Source: Pseudomonas lurida
GTDB lineage: Bacteria > Pseudomonadota > Gammaproteobacteria > Pseudomonadales > Pseudomonadaceae
Direction: 5' to 3'
Length of the DNA: 64,000 nt
NCBI RefSeq assembly: GCF_002563895.1
Contig: NZ_PDJB01000001.1
Location: 6,121,501 to 6,185,500 of the forward strand
A program made the position numbers and the translations under genes. A model generated the notes under the pieces. It worked only from the letters and a program-made list of their open reading frames with translations, was not told the origin of the DNA and did not search any database. Shown here one piece after another: positions 9,350 through 19,839 of this stretch. How positions within the stretch are numbered: the first letter of the stretch is position 1; each line of letters begins with the position of its first letter.

Positions 9350-12327
9350 GGCAACGTCGACAACGGCACGCGGTACAACGCATCGCCCGGCTCGGCGTCG
9401 CCGAAACGGACCCAGTTGGCCACGTCATTGTGGAAGGTTTCGTAGAGACGGATCTTCGAATCCAGCTCGTCGATAAAGTCTTCCTGCTCGGCCACGCTCA
9501 ACGACAACCACAAGTCCTGGGTCATGTTCAGCGACTTGCTGCGATACGGCAGGCCTTCCAGGTATTCGCCGAGGATGCCGCCGTCGGCCAGGTTGCCGCC
9601 CTTGCGCAGGGCTTGCGGATCACGGCTCATGTAGGCCGAGGCGCTGGCGATCTCCTGGAAGAAGTCCTTGGGCGAGGTCTGGGTCTTGCGCGCCGCGTCG
9701 ACGATCAACTTCAGCGACTGCTGCAGATCGTTGAGCTGCAACTTGGTCAGCATCACGCACACCTGGAACGCCGGCAGTGCCGGGTTGGTCAGGTCGCGGT
9801 CGGCGGTCCAGGCGCTGACCAGTTGCGGCGCCTGGCTGGCGGCTTTGCGACCGAGGAAATCCATGTGCATGGCATAACCCACCGCTGCGGACTTGTCCGC
9901 CAGGCTCGGTGCGCTGTTGAGCAATGGCACCGGCTGCGGCGTGTTGCTGCGCACCTGGTGCACGAGGTTGGCGAACACCGTGCCGATCTCATCCACACGC
10001 TCACCCAGCTTGCGCACATCGCCACCGGGCACCGGCGTGTAGAGGTCGCCAATCTGCGGGTTGGCGTCAGCGGTGAGGATGCGGTACTGGCTCTCGGCAC
10101 CGGCATGGGTTTTCTTGCCGGCGTCGGTGCGCAGGTGCAGGGCGTAGATCTTGATCTGCTTGCCCAGCGCAGCTTGGCGCACTTCGGCTTCGTTCATCTG
10201 GGTAGCGGCAAACGGGTCGTTCTTGCGCAGCGCACCGGCGTCGGTGACCAACAGGATGATGCGCCCACCGTAGCCGGACCAATCCATGCCATCCACCGCC
10301 TGCATCACGCCGGCGAACGCGTCTTCGTTGAAGGAATGGCTGGACACCGTGGACGCCTTGACCTGGCGCGCCATGTCGAGAAAACGCTGCGGGTCGCGCC
10401 CCTGCTCGAGGCTGATCAAGGTCTTGGCCACGTATTCCAGGCCTGGGGTTTTCTTGATGCTGCTGCGAAACCCAACCATCCCGAAGCTGACACTGTCCAG
10501 CTCACCGCGCTCGGCAATCCGGGTCTGCAGCTCGTGCACGACGTCGCGAACCTGGTCGATATAGGGCTGCATCGACACGGTGGTGTCCACCACCAACACC
10601 ACCGCCGTGCGGAAGGCGTCGGCGTTGGCATTGATCACCGGGGTCGAGGGCTTGGAGGCTGCGCTGCTGCCGGGGTCGATGGAAGCCACGTTGAGCAACT
10701 GCACCGGCTGGCCGTTTTCGTCGAAGCTCTCTTTGGCGTCGAAGATCGGCAACAGGTAGAACTGGTTCTGCGGCACCGCGCTGGCGCTCGGTTCCAGGGC
10801 CAGGATCTGGCTGTTGTCTTCGCTGTTTTTCTGCGCCTTGGCCAGCACGCCTTTGGCTGCTGAAGGATCGGCCAGCAGTTTCTCGACTTCTGCGGATTGG
10901 CGCAGGAACATCACCGGCGCCCGGCCCGAGCGTTCGGTGAACTTCAACACCAGGCTCTGTTTCCAGTCGCTGACTTGCGACGCCGGCAACCAACCGTCAC
11001 TGCGGCCATCGGTGGCGGCACCGACGCGCACCCACGGGCTGCCGTCGATGTCCTTGCGCTGGTAAACGTAAAGCACGGAAAACGCTGGCAGGGCTTTGCC
11101 CGGCGCACTGCCTGCGTCAGCTGAAAGCCTGGCGCCCGGCTTGCTGAGCACGCGTTGGAACAGGGTCTTCTTGCCCGCCATCAGCAACGGACGCTGGCCG
11201 CCATCGACCTCGGCTACCGCAGGGGGTGGCGTGACTGGCGGCAGCACCGCAGCGGGCGGCTTGGCAACGGGCTCATCGCTACCGCTCAACCACCAGTAAC
11301 TGGCCCCGCCGATGGCCAAGGCAACCGCCACCGCCACGGCGGCCAGCGCCAGCACCGGACCACGACGCTGCTCGGACACGGCATGGTGTTGCGTCGGTGT
11401 CACCACTGGCTGGCGCACGACGGGTTGGGGCTGCGGTTTATCGGTCGGAATATCGATCGTGACCGGGGTCATGCCCGCCAGATCGAAGCTCAGTGGGATG
11501 GGCAGCGGTCGTACCAGGGTGGCCTCCGGCGACTCTGCCGGCAGGTTATCCAGCGCCCGCAACAAGGCCGCCGCATCCGGGAAACGCTCCGCGGGGTCCT
11601 TGGCCAACAGCTTGCGCAGCACCTCCTGGTAACGGCCGTGGTGCACCGGCAGTTCCGGTAACGGCTCGGTCAGGTGGGCCAGCGCCGTGGACAGCGCATC
11701 GGTGCCGTTATAGGGCAGCTTGCCGACCAGGATTTCATACAACACCACACCCAATGCATACAGGTCGGCGCGGCCATCGATCTCCTGGCCCCGCGCCTGT
11801 TCGGGGCTCATGTAGCTCGGCGTGCCCACGGCGAACCCGGCCTGGGTGAACTGGGTCCGATCATCCAGCGACTTGGCGATCCCGAAGTCGGACAGCACCG
11901 CCGTGCCATCGGCGCGGAACAGAATGTTCGCCGGTTTGACATCGCGGTGCACCAGGCCTTGAGCGTGGGCATAACCCAGCGCCGAGGCGATCTGGCGGAT
12001 CAGCGTCACGCCCTGCTCCGGGGTCATGCCAGCAGCGATGCGCTCCTTGAGCGTACCGTTGGGCAGGTATTCCATGGCCATGTAGTACAGCTCACCGACG
12101 TTGCCGATGTCATGGATGGTCACCGTGTGCGGGTGTGACAAGCGCGCCAGGGTCTTGCCCTCGCGCAGGAAGCGTTCGCAAAAACTCGGGTCTGCCGCCA
12201 GCGCCGCCGCCATCACCTTCAACGCCACCTTGCGCTCCAGCGAGCGCTGGGTCGCCAGGTACACGCTGGCCATGGCGCCTTCGCCGATCTCGCCTTCGAT
12301 GTCATAACCCGGGATGACGATGTTCAT
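9346..12327 (-). CDS. ppkA: PpkA, membrane Ser/Thr kinase with von Willebrand A domain
   Basis: 993 residues. The N-terminal Hanks-type kinase has the glycine loop GEIGEGAMASVY, Lys37 in VALKVM, HRD at 127-129 with catalytic Asp129, DFG at 147-149 and the APE-like MSPEQ. A Pro-rich linker and one membrane helix (around GPVLALAAVAVAVALAIGG) follow, then a periplasmic region containing a VWA domain with a MIDAS-like DTTVS motif. PpkA dimerises on signal from TagQRST and phosphorylates Fha1 to trigger T6SS assembly. It overlaps pppA by 4 bp. Confidence 0.95.
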   Translation of the reverse strand: MNIVIPGYDIEGEIGEGAMASVYLATQRSLERKVALKVMAAALAADPSFCERFLREGKTLARLSHPHTVTIHDIGNVGELYYMAMEYLPNGTLKERIAAGMTPEQGVTLIRQIASALGYAHAQGLVHRDVKPANILFRADGTAVLSDFGIAKSLDDRTQFTQAGFAVGTPSYMSPEQARGQEIDGRADLYALGVVLYEILVGKLPYNGTDALSTALAHLTEPLPELPVHHGRYQEVLRKLLAKDPAERFPDAAALLRALDNLPAESPEATLVRPLPIPLSFDLAGMTPVTIDIPTDKPQPQPVVRQPVVTPTQHHAVSEQRRGPVLALAAVAVAVALAIGGASYWWLSGSDEPVAKPPAAVLPPVTPPPAVAEVDGGQRPLLMAGKKTLFQRVLSKPGARLSADAGSAPGKALPAFSVLYVYQRKDIDGSPWVRVGAATDGRSDGWLPASQVSDWKQSLVLKFTERSGRAPVMFLRQSAEVEKLLADPSAAKGVLAKAQKNSEDNSQILALEPSASAVPQNQFYLLPIFDAKESFDENGQPVQLLNVASIDPGSSAASKPSTPVINANADAFRTAVVLVVDTTVSMQPYIDQVRDVVHELQTRIAERGELDSVSFGMVGFRSSIKKTPGLEYVAKTLISLEQGRDPQRFLDMARQVKASTVSSHSFNEDAFAGVMQAVDGMDWSGYGGRIILLVTDAGALRKNDPFAATQMNEAEVRQAALGKQIKIYALHLRTDAGKKTHAGAESQYRILTADANPQIGDLYTPVPGGDVRKLGERVDEIGTVFANLVHQVRSNTPQPVPLLNSAPSLADKSAAVGYAMHMDFLGRKAASQAPQLVSAWTADRDLTNPALPAFQVCVMLTKLQLNDLQQSLKLIVDAARKTQTSPKDFFQEIASASAYMSRDPQALRKGGNLADGGILGEYLEGLPYRSKSLNMTQDLWLSLSVAEQEDFIDELDSKIRLYETFHNDVANWVRFGDAEPGDALYRVPLSTLP

Positions 12328-13043
12328 GGCGATACCTTCACGACAATGGCGGTGATGTTATCCGGCGCGCCTCGGTTGAGCCCCAGGTGCACCAGGCTGC
12401 GCACGATTTCATCCGGAGCGTCGTGACTGAGGACTTCGCGGATCTCATGGTCTTCGACAGTCTTGTTCAGGCCGTCACTGCACAGCAGGTAGCTGTCACC
12501 GGGGGCGATCAACAGGTCGACCACCGCCAGGTCCAAGTGGGCTTCCACACCAATGGCGCGGGTGACGATATTGGCGCGCGGGTGTGTACGGGCGTCGGCT
12601 TCGCTGAGCAGGCCGCTGTCTTGCAGGTCCTGGACGTAGCTGTGGTCGCGGGAAATGCCTTCGAGCAGGCCGTCGCGCAGGCGATACAAGCGACTGTCAC
12701 CGGCCCACAGGCACACACCGCGCAAGCCACGGGCAGCCAACAGCACCACGGTGCTGCCCATCATGGTCACACCACGGTTGGCGGTTTCTTCACGTACGGC
12801 CGTGTTGATGCGAAGCAGGTCGTTGCGCAGCGCCGCCGTGTATTCATCCAGCGAGCGCCCCACCGGCACGCTGCGCAGGCTGTCGACGATCAGGCTGCTC
12901 ACATAGTCCCCCGCCGCATGCCCGCCCATGCCATCGGCCACTACCCACAGGCGGTTTTCCGGCAGGTCGAGGCAGGCGTCTTCGTTGACCTGGCGCACCA
13001 TGCCCACATGGCTCTTGCTCGCGGATTTATACGTCGACCCCAT
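12324..13043 (-). CDS. pppA: PppA, PP2C-type Ser/Thr phosphatase
   Basis: A 239-residue PPM/PP2C phosphatase with the metal-binding motifs VRQVNED, VADGMGGH, WAGDSRLYR and LLCSDGLNK, all in place. PppA removes the phosphate that PpkA puts on Fha1, resetting the secretion system and allowing re-firing. The ATG at 13041-13043 directly follows the tagF stop codon with no gap, and its own stop overlaps ppkA by 4 bp. Confidence 0.94.
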   Translation of the reverse strand: MGSTYKSASKSHVGMVRQVNEDACLDLPENRLWVVADGMGGHAAGDYVSSLIVDSLRSVPVGRSLDEYTAALRNDLLRINTAVREETANRGVTMMGSTVVLLAARGLRGVCLWAGDSRLYRLRDGLLEGISRDHSYVQDLQDSGLLSEADARTHPRANIVTRAIGVEAHLDLAVVDLLIAPGDSYLLCSDGLNKTVEDHEIREVLSHDAPDEIVRSLVHLGLNRGAPDNITAIVVKVSP

Positions 13044-13697
13044 CTACACCACACCTTCTTGTCCGAGCAAAAACTGCGCAAAATCGCCGGTGGCAGGCAG
13101 GCCCTGACACCGCAACAAACCAGGGGAAATCGCCTGCGAACCCCGGCCCCACCACAGGCTCGCACCGTCGCAGGCCTGTTCGGCGAGCGCGGTCATGCGC
13201 TGGTGCGGCAGGGTGGCGGCCACCCGCTGCAAACCGGCAAAACGGCTATCCACCGCGCGCGGTTCACTTGCCGGGAGACCCAGGCTATCGAGGCCTTCAT
13301 TGAAGTGTTCGAAGGTGGCGCCGGTATCCAGGGTGCTGAGCAACAGCGTTTCGACCTGCTCGAACCAGGTGTCCGGCCCGCCCACCAGCGAGGCAGGATT
13401 GGTGTCGTGGTCGAGCAACGCCACTACCGCCAAGGGGAAATAGCGCCCCACCCGGTCGATGCTCGGCATCACCACACCCGCCGCCGCATCCGGCCCGCAC
13501 ACGCCCGGCGCCAGCACAAAGCGCCAGAGCGGGCTGACCAGGTAGGTGTTGAGCCAGTCACTACCGAGACTGTTCTGGCTGGCAAGCAAACCCGCCGCCA
13601 GCCAGCTGTCCCATGGGCCAATGAAACTCTGGGGCAAGGCGCGACTGACAAAATCGCCCCGGCTGGCCAACTTGCCGTAGAAACCCAGCGACGTCAT
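13044..13697 (-). CDS. tagF: TagF, post-translational T6SS repressor
   Basis: A 217-residue member of the TagF (BMA_A0400/DUF2094) family, with GFYGKLASRGDFVSRALP at the N-terminus and the ELPxS-free internal pattern IGPWDSWLAAGL. In P. aeruginosa TagF represses T6SS firing independently of phosphorylation, by holding Fha1. Here it is a stand-alone gene rather than fused to the phosphatase, as in H1. The start overlaps the tssM stop by 4 bp; the stop abuts pppA. Confidence 0.88.
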   Translation of the reverse strand: MTSLGFYGKLASRGDFVSRALPQSFIGPWDSWLAAGLLASQNSLGSDWLNTYLVSPLWRFVLAPGVCGPDAAAGVVMPSIDRVGRYFPLAVVALLDHDTNPASLVGGPDTWFEQVETLLLSTLDTGATFEHFNEGLDSLGLPASEPRAVDSRFAGLQRVAATLPHQRMTALAEQACDGASLWWGRGSQAISPGLLRCQGLPATGDFAQFLLGQEGVV

Positions 13698-16600
13698 AGC
13701 CGCTCCGGCAGGCTGAAGCCGCTGAGCACGCGGCTCTTGAACGGGTTGAAGGCACTGTTGGCGCGCAGCTCGTAGGCGATGCTCGCGCCATCGACGCGCA
13801 GGCGCAGGTTGAAACGGTCCGGCGAATTACCGGCGGTAAGGTCCGACTGTTCCAGCAAGCGGAACCAGGCCCACGGCCCGTCCAGGGTCACGCCCGAACG
13901 GCCACTGGCCGACGGCGGCATGATGGAGATACGCACCACGCCGATGCTGCCGGGGTTCGGCCATTGCATCGCCACCGGGCGGCTCGGGCCGTGGTCGTAG
14001 CTCAATTGCTGGCCGTCGAGGTCAAGCAGGAATTGGGTGATGGTCGGGTCCATCGACACCGGCTTGAGTTCGAAACGCACGACGGGTTGAGTGCCTCCGG
14101 CGCGGAAGAACGCATCGCGGATCGACGCGGCACGCTGGAAGGTCTGCAGCACACCCGGTGCAATCCCGAGTTTCTGTGCCGCACCCGGCTGCCAGCGCCA
14201 AGTCTGCGCGGAAGTGTCCACGTAAGGTTGCAGGTACTTGCGGAAGTAATTGTCCATCACCCCGCCCACGCCGAAGAACTGACCGAAGTCGTCCAGGGTG
14301 GCATCCCGCGCACTGCCCGGCGACATCGGGTAACGGCCGGCCAGGGACTGGCGATACACGTTGACCACTTCGCTGACCCAGGCCGCGTTCAACTGGTTAC
14401 GTACACCGCCCATCATGCTGTTGGTGGTGGAATTGACCACCGACTTGACCATGCCCTGTACCAGCGCAGGCTGGCGCTCGGCATTCAGGCTAACCCGCGT
14501 GGCCGCAGCCGCCGCCTGGTTCTTCGCCTCGCCGAGCAAGGCGTCGCCGCTGGCACCGACCATGGCACTGACCTGCACATACAGCGCATTCATGTCGGTA
14601 AGCAGGCCATCGATGGCCGCCGGCTCGCCTTCGTTCTTGCTGACGATGCCGTTGAGTTCGGCAAAGTGCGCGGTCACCGGATCATCCGCCGCCGCAGGCG
14701 CATTCGCAGTCGGTTGCTCCTGGCCGAGCAGGCTGCCCAGGCGCTCCTTGAGCTTGTCGACACCCCCTTCCACCGGCACGCCCTTGGCCGCCAGTTGGCG
14801 TTCCTCGGCTTGCAGATCGGTTTCCCTGGCCACGGCCACCAGCAGTTTTTTCAGCGGTGAGGTCGGGCCGGAGATCACCCGCAGCACGTCGGCCGCCTGG
14901 GCCACGCTGGTGATCGGGACAAAGTCGATGTCCGCCAGCAACGCATCCCACTGGCGCTGGTAGTCCTGGAAATACAGGCGCCGCACATCCGCGGCCAGGC
15001 TCACCACGTTCTGCTGGTCGGCCTGCGCTTGGCCCAGCACCCATTGCTCTTCAGCCAGGGTACCGGTCTGGTTCAGGCTGCTCGCCAGGAACGCCTGGCG
15101 ATAGCCGTTGGCGGTGAAAAACCCGCTCAGCGGCTCGCCCAACGGCTTGCCGCTTTTGCGGCTGAACACCAGCGCCGCGTCACGGCCGGCAGCTTCGTTG
15201 ATGCGAAAGTCCGGGATGCCTTCGGGCAGTTTCTGGCGCTTGACCCGGTCATACACCCGCTGGGCCACTGGCAGTTGTTGCAACTGGCGACGTAGGTCAT
15301 CGATCAAGCGTGCGTCCAGACGTGCACTCGGTGGATGGCGTTCGAACAGCGACTGCAAGTGCCCGGCCAGTGCCTGGCGCTGATCGGCCGGCAGGTCGCG
15401 TGGCAGGTTGCGGTCCCAGTCGAGGGCGATCCAGGCCTTGATGAAATCCGGGTCGTAATGCTCGGTGTCGGCGAGCATCAAGTAAGCCTTGAGGCCTTCG
15501 TAGAGGAAATCGGAATTGCCGCCGCCGTGCAGCTGCTCTTCGATGCGCGTCACCAGGCGTGGCGCGAACACCGCGATCAACAGCTTGCGGTAGACACTGG
15601 CAGACTCGGCTTCGAGCATATCGCCCTGGTACAGCCCCAGCCCCTCGGACCAGCTCGGCGAGTCGCCCGCCAGGTTCTTCACGGCGTTGAGCAATGGCAG
15701 GACGGCGAGGACTTCGCGCTGTGCCGGGCTCAGGTTCTGCACAGTCTGGCCCAGTGGAGCGACTTTCTGGTCAACCTGGGCGATATACGCCTGGTTGGCA
15801 CGGTAACTCACCCACCACAAGCCACTGACCACCACGACCAACGCCACGGTGGCAGCCAGCACACCGCGTGCAATCCACTTGCGTCGACGCTCGACCTTCG
15901 GGTTCACCCCCACCAGGCCGCGCTCGGCAAAGGCCACCGCAGTGAAGAGTTTTTCGATGAAGTAACTGCGCCCTGTACCGCTCTGGCGCGCCAGGTGCTG
16001 GCGGTCCAGGTTCATGCTCTGGGCCATCGCGCCGATCAGACGGTCGATCGGGCTGCCTTCCTGGGTGCCACTGGTGAAGTACACACCCCGCAGCAATACG
16101 CGCTCTTCAAAGGCATTGGGCTTGAACACGCCTTCGAGGAAGCTTTGCAGGCAATCTTTCAACGCGCCGAACTGCTGCGGGAAGCCGTAGATCAGGTCGC
16201 GCCGCGCCGGGTCGCGCTCCTGTTGCAGGCGCTCGACCAGGCGTTCGTTGAGGCGCTGCTCCAGGCCGGCGAACTCACTTTGCAGGTGCGCCAGCGGGCT
16301 GTCGCTGTTTTTGCCGTCGTCCAGGGCAAAGGTCATGCCCCACACTTGGGCGCGCTCTTCCTTGCTGAGGTTGTCGAAGAACTCCATGAAGCCCGGCACC
16401 AGGTCGAGCTTGGTCAGCATCAGGTAGATCGGGAAGCGCACGCCCAATTGGGTGTACAGCTCCTGGATGCGCAGGCGGATGGCAGCGGCATGGGCGGCGC
16501 GTTCGGCGTCGGTGCCCAACAACAGGTCCGACAGGCTGATGGCGATGAAAGCGCCATCGATCGGGCGGCGCGAGCGCTGCTTTTTCAGCAGGTCGAGGAA

Positions 16601-17194
16601 GCCCAGCCACGCGGCTTTATCCACCGTGGAGTTGCTGTCCTGGGTGGTGTAGCGGCCGGCGGTGTCGAGCAACACCGCTTGGTCGGTAAACCACCAGTCG
16701 CAGTTGCGCGTACCGCCGACACCACGCACGGCTCCGGCGCCCAACTGCGCGGCCAGCGGGAAATGCAGCCCGGAGTTGACCAGCGCAGTGGTCTTGCCCG
16801 AACCCGGTGGGCCAATGATCACGTACCACGGCAGCTCGTAGAGGTTGCGGCGTTCATCGCCACCCAGCTTGGCCTTTTTCAGCAGTGCCAGGGCCTCGTC
16901 CATGCGCTGGCGCAGGGTGGTGAGTTCTTCGGCGGTAGCGACGCTGTTGGGGTCGGCCGGGGTTTCGGCGGCCAGGCTGCGCATCACTTCGGCGGCCTGG
17001 CGACGGGCCTGGACGATGCGGAACACGCGGTAGGCGAGCCACACCGCGAACACCAGGATGATCAGCGCCCAACGCCGGCCTTCCGGCACCAGCACATCGA
17101 GCAACGGCCCGACAAACCAGATGATCAGGCTCAGGGCGATCAGGCCCAGCACGGGAATCACCCAGCGAATCATGAAACTGAAAAACGCCTTCAC
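13694..17194 (-). CDS. tssM: TssM (IcmF), inner-membrane core of the T6SS envelope complex
   Basis: 1166 residues. Two N-terminal helices (about 10-30 and 42-60), a cytoplasmic GTPase-like domain with Walker A GPPGSGKTT at 128-136, a third helix near residue 450 and a large periplasmic region ending in the IcmF C-terminal beta domain that contacts TssJ. TssM links the baseplate dock to the outer-membrane lipoprotein TssJ, forming the channel with TssL. The P-loop is intact. Start ATG at 17194 overlaps the tssL stop by 4 bp. Confidence 0.95.
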   Translation of the reverse strand: MKAFFSFMIRWVIPVLGLIALSLIIWFVGPLLDVLVPEGRRWALIILVFAVWLAYRVFRIVQARRQAAEVMRSLAAETPADPNSVATAEELTTLRQRMDEALALLKKAKLGGDERRNLYELPWYVIIGPPGSGKTTALVNSGLHFPLAAQLGAGAVRGVGGTRNCDWWFTDQAVLLDTAGRYTTQDSNSTVDKAAWLGFLDLLKKQRSRRPIDGAFIAISLSDLLLGTDAERAAHAAAIRLRIQELYTQLGVRFPIYLMLTKLDLVPGFMEFFDNLSKEERAQVWGMTFALDDGKNSDSPLAHLQSEFAGLEQRLNERLVERLQQERDPARRDLIYGFPQQFGALKDCLQSFLEGVFKPNAFEERVLLRGVYFTSGTQEGSPIDRLIGAMAQSMNLDRQHLARQSGTGRSYFIEKLFTAVAFAERGLVGVNPKVERRRKWIARGVLAATVALVVVVSGLWWVSYRANQAYIAQVDQKVAPLGQTVQNLSPAQREVLAVLPLLNAVKNLAGDSPSWSEGLGLYQGDMLEAESASVYRKLLIAVFAPRLVTRIEEQLHGGGNSDFLYEGLKAYLMLADTEHYDPDFIKAWIALDWDRNLPRDLPADQRQALAGHLQSLFERHPPSARLDARLIDDLRRQLQQLPVAQRVYDRVKRQKLPEGIPDFRINEAAGRDAALVFSRKSGKPLGEPLSGFFTANGYRQAFLASSLNQTGTLAEEQWVLGQAQADQQNVVSLAADVRRLYFQDYQRQWDALLADIDFVPITSVAQAADVLRVISGPTSPLKKLLVAVARETDLQAEERQLAAKGVPVEGGVDKLKERLGSLLGQEQPTANAPAAADDPVTAHFAELNGIVSKNEGEPAAIDGLLTDMNALYVQVSAMVGASGDALLGEAKNQAAAAATRVSLNAERQPALVQGMVKSVVNSTTNSMMGGVRNQLNAAWVSEVVNVYRQSLAGRYPMSPGSARDATLDDFGQFFGVGGVMDNYFRKYLQPYVDTSAQTWRWQPGAAQKLGIAPGVLQTFQRAASIRDAFFRAGGTQPVVRFELKPVSMDPTITQFLLDLDGQQLSYDHGPSRPVAMQWPNPGSIGVVRISIMPPSASGRSGVTLDGPWAWFRLLEQSDLTAGNSPDRFNLRLRVDGASIAYELRANSAFNPFKSRVLSGFSLPERL

Positions 17195-18480
17195 TCGACG
17201 CCCTCCGCCAATACGGTGATTTCAACCCGACGATTGCGGGCACGGCCTTCGGCGGTGGCATTGGTCGCCACCGGCTCGGTGTCGCTTCGCCCCTCGGCGC
17301 TGAAGCGGTCCGCCTGGCCAGTCTTGGCCGCGAGGATCTCCAGCACCGACTTGGCCCGCGCTTCGGACAGCGCCCAGTTGGACGGGAAACGCAGCGTGGC
17401 AATTGGGCGGTTGTCGCTGTGCCCGGTCACGCGCACCTGGCCCTTGACCTTGCGGATGGCGTCGGCGATGCGCAGCATCAGTGGCTGGTAGTCATCGACG
17501 ATGCTGGAGCTGGCAGACGCAAACAGTTCATCGCCACGGATGGTGACCACCGAACGGTCGACCGCATCTTCCACGGCGACACGCCCGGCCTTGATGTCTT
17601 CCACCAGGAAGCCCGCCAGGCGCGGGCGCTCAATGACTTTGGGCTGCGCCACCGGACGGTCGATGGCCTGCACCGGGATCTCGCCCAGGGCATGGATATT
17701 CTTGAACACCGGCTCGGCATCCGACGCCAACTTGAGGCGCAAGCCAAACAGCAACGCCAGCAGCAGCGCGACGCCAATGGCCACGGCGATCCACGGCGGC
17801 ATGAATTGCGCCAGGCGATCGCGGGCCACGGTCACGCCGCGCCAGTGCGGCGACAGTTCACGCTCGTGTTCGCCACGGGCACTGCGAATGGCCGCGGCGG
17901 TGCGTTCACGCAGGGCTTCCAACTGGCTGCGACCGTCGTTCATCACACGGTAGCGGCCTTCGAAACCCAGGCACATGCACAGGTACAACAGCTCCAGCAG
18001 GTACAGGCGTTCCCGAGGGCTTTGCAGGCAGTGGTCGAGCAACTGGAAGACCTTTTCACCGCCCCAGGCTTCGTTGTGCACGGTGATCAGCAGGCTCTGC
18101 TTGCCCCAGTCACTGGTGCTGCCCCAGGGCGTGCTCAATACCGCTTCATCCAGCGCAGTGCACAGCGCGTAACGCGCCAGCAGCACTTCGTTGCGCGCAA
18201 TGCCGGCCGCTTCGGCGCGCTCTTCAAACTGGCGCAGGTAAGCCAACAACTGCGCGCGCAGGCTGGCCGGTGCCGGGTGGGCAATGGTGTTGCGCAGGCG
18301 TGTCAGCAGCGCCAGCAACGGCCCGGCAGCGCTTTCCAGCGGGTTGAGGCCCTGGCTCTTGCCGGTGAGCATCGGCGCCGCCGGCATGGCCAGAGGCGAA
18401 GGTTCGGCACGCGCAGGTTCCGGCGCCCGGCCACCCGGACGCGGCATGAACTGGGTGCGGTCATCGTCATTGGGATGCAT
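17191..18480 (-). CDS. tssL: TssL (DotU) with C-terminal OmpA-like peptidoglycan-binding domain
   Basis: 429 residues. A cytoplasmic DotU domain (helical, with LRNTIAHPAPASLRAQL and ARYALCTALDEAVLSTPWG) is followed by a membrane helix around IAVAIGVALLLALLFGLRL and a periplasmic OmpA/MotB domain with VTGHSDNRP and NWALSEARAKSVLEIL. This extended TssL anchors the membrane complex to peptidoglycan itself, so no separate TagL-type protein is required. It starts 6 bp after tssK ends. Confidence 0.94.
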   Translation of the reverse strand: MHPNDDDRTQFMPRPGGRAPEPARAEPSPLAMPAAPMLTGKSQGLNPLESAAGPLLALLTRLRNTIAHPAPASLRAQLLAYLRQFEERAEAAGIARNEVLLARYALCTALDEAVLSTPWGSTSDWGKQSLLITVHNEAWGGEKVFQLLDHCLQSPRERLYLLELLYLCMCLGFEGRYRVMNDGRSQLEALRERTAAAIRSARGEHERELSPHWRGVTVARDRLAQFMPPWIAVAIGVALLLALLFGLRLKLASDAEPVFKNIHALGEIPVQAIDRPVAQPKVIERPRLAGFLVEDIKAGRVAVEDAVDRSVVTIRGDELFASASSSIVDDYQPLMLRIADAIRKVKGQVRVTGHSDNRPIATLRFPSNWALSEARAKSVLEILAAKTGQADRFSAEGRSDTEPVATNATAEGRARNRRVEITVLAEGVE

Positions 18481-18486
18481 CGCGGA

Positions 18487-19821
18487 TTATCCTCGGATCG
18501 CCCAGAAGGCCAGGTTCAAGCCCGGGAACTGCCCGGCGATATGGAAGGCGAAGCCACCGGAGTTGCCCAACTGCTGCCAGTGCTCGCTGCCGCGATCCAA
18601 CTCGTAGTAGGTCGAGCCTGCGTGGTACGGCAGTTGGCGTGGCGCCACCGGCAGAGGCAACAGACTGATGCCCGGCAGTTGCAGGTTGACCAGGTCGCGG
18701 ATGTGCTCCACCGAGCCGACTTTGCTCTGCTGGCCGAAGCGCGCGCGCAGGGTTTCGCCGGGGACATCGGCGCGCACTACCAGGATGAAACTGGCGTTGT
18801 CGAGCAGGGTCTTGTCGGCCAGCATCGCCACGTGCACGCCGTAGGCTTTCTCGACAATCGGGATCGGCGTGGCCTTGCTGTCGATCAGCATCGACAGCGC
18901 TTCACGCAGTGCGGCCATCACCGGGGCAAAGCTCAGTGCCAGGTCGTCGTGCTGGTACTGCGGGTATTCCTGAGGGCGACGGCCCGAGGTCGAGAAGGTC
19001 GAGAACTCACCGGCCAGACTCACCAATTCACTGAAGAAGCGCTCCGGGTGCAAAGGGCTCAACTGGCTCAGATGCTGGATCAGCGGTTGGGCACGGTTGA
19101 CCAGTTGCAGCAGCATGAAGTCGGCAATCTCCGACGCGCCACCGGCGCCCGACGCGACCACACGCCCCGCCAGGGCTTCGCCGCGCTGATGCAGCAGGCC
19201 AAGCAGTTCGCTGCGAAAGGCGCTCAGCGGCTTGCTCGCGGCGACGTCCAGGACCGGCGGGATATAGGTGTCGTCGAGCACCAGCGCACGGTCGGCGCGC
19301 TTTTCCTTGATGCGCACCAGGCCGATGGCAGCGTAATCGCTGATGCCATCCTGGGCGGTCAGCAGGCGCAAGGCTCGGGAGCCCACGGCTACCGGGGCGC
19401 GGTTTTCGAACGGTGCGTTGTCATCACGCACTTCCCGCACCTGGCTCACATAACGCGCGGCTTCCAGGGCCTCGCCTTCATCCACCGTGTCGCGGGCGCC
19501 GGCACGCTTGAGCGGCAGCGCCAGGTACACCAGGCCGTCGCGCAGGTTGTCGTCGATGTTCAGCGGGCTTGGCGCCAGGTCGTCCTGGGGAATGTTGAAC
19601 GGCGTACCGTCGGGCAACAGACCGCGCGCCGACACGATCGCCAGCTTGCCCTGGGCCAGCAGGCCCTGGTCGATCAGCAGCTCGGAAAACCCCCAGGCAC
19701 CCGCCGACAACGGGCGGCTGCGGGCGTCGATCAGGTTCTCCAGGTAACGGTCATGCTGCTGGAAGTGCTGCGTTCCGATGAACATGCCTTCCGACCAGAC
19801 CACGCGATTGTTCCAGGACAT
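18487..19821 (-). CDS. tssK: TssK, baseplate-membrane complex adaptor
   Basis: A 444-residue member of the TssK (ImpJ/VasE) family, starting MSWNNRVVWSEGMFIGTQHF, which is the family-typical N-terminus. TssK trimers form baseplate legs that connect TssFG wedges to TssL/TssM. Length is normal. It lies between tssJ (18 bp upstream) and tssL in the leftward operon. Confidence 0.95.
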   Translation of the reverse strand: MSWNNRVVWSEGMFIGTQHFQQHDRYLENLIDARSRPLSAGAWGFSELLIDQGLLAQGKLAIVSARGLLPDGTPFNIPQDDLAPSPLNIDDNLRDGLVYLALPLKRAGARDTVDEGEALEAARYVSQVREVRDDNAPFENRAPVAVGSRALRLLTAQDGISDYAAIGLVRIKEKRADRALVLDDTYIPPVLDVAASKPLSAFRSELLGLLHQRGEALAGRVVASGAGGASEIADFMLLQLVNRAQPLIQHLSQLSPLHPERFFSELVSLAGEFSTFSTSGRRPQEYPQYQHDDLALSFAPVMAALREALSMLIDSKATPIPIVEKAYGVHVAMLADKTLLDNASFILVVRADVPGETLRARFGQQSKVGSVEHIRDLVNLQLPGISLLPLPVAPRQLPYHAGSTYYELDRGSEHWQQLGNSGGFAFHIAGQFPGLNLAFWAIRG

Positions 19822-19839
19822 GGGGGCTCCGATTGCTTC

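Noticed and set aside
15335..17491. A 718-codon plus-strand open frame opposite tssM
   Set aside because: It lies antisense to IcmF/TssM, and the composition is typical of a complementary-frame artefact.
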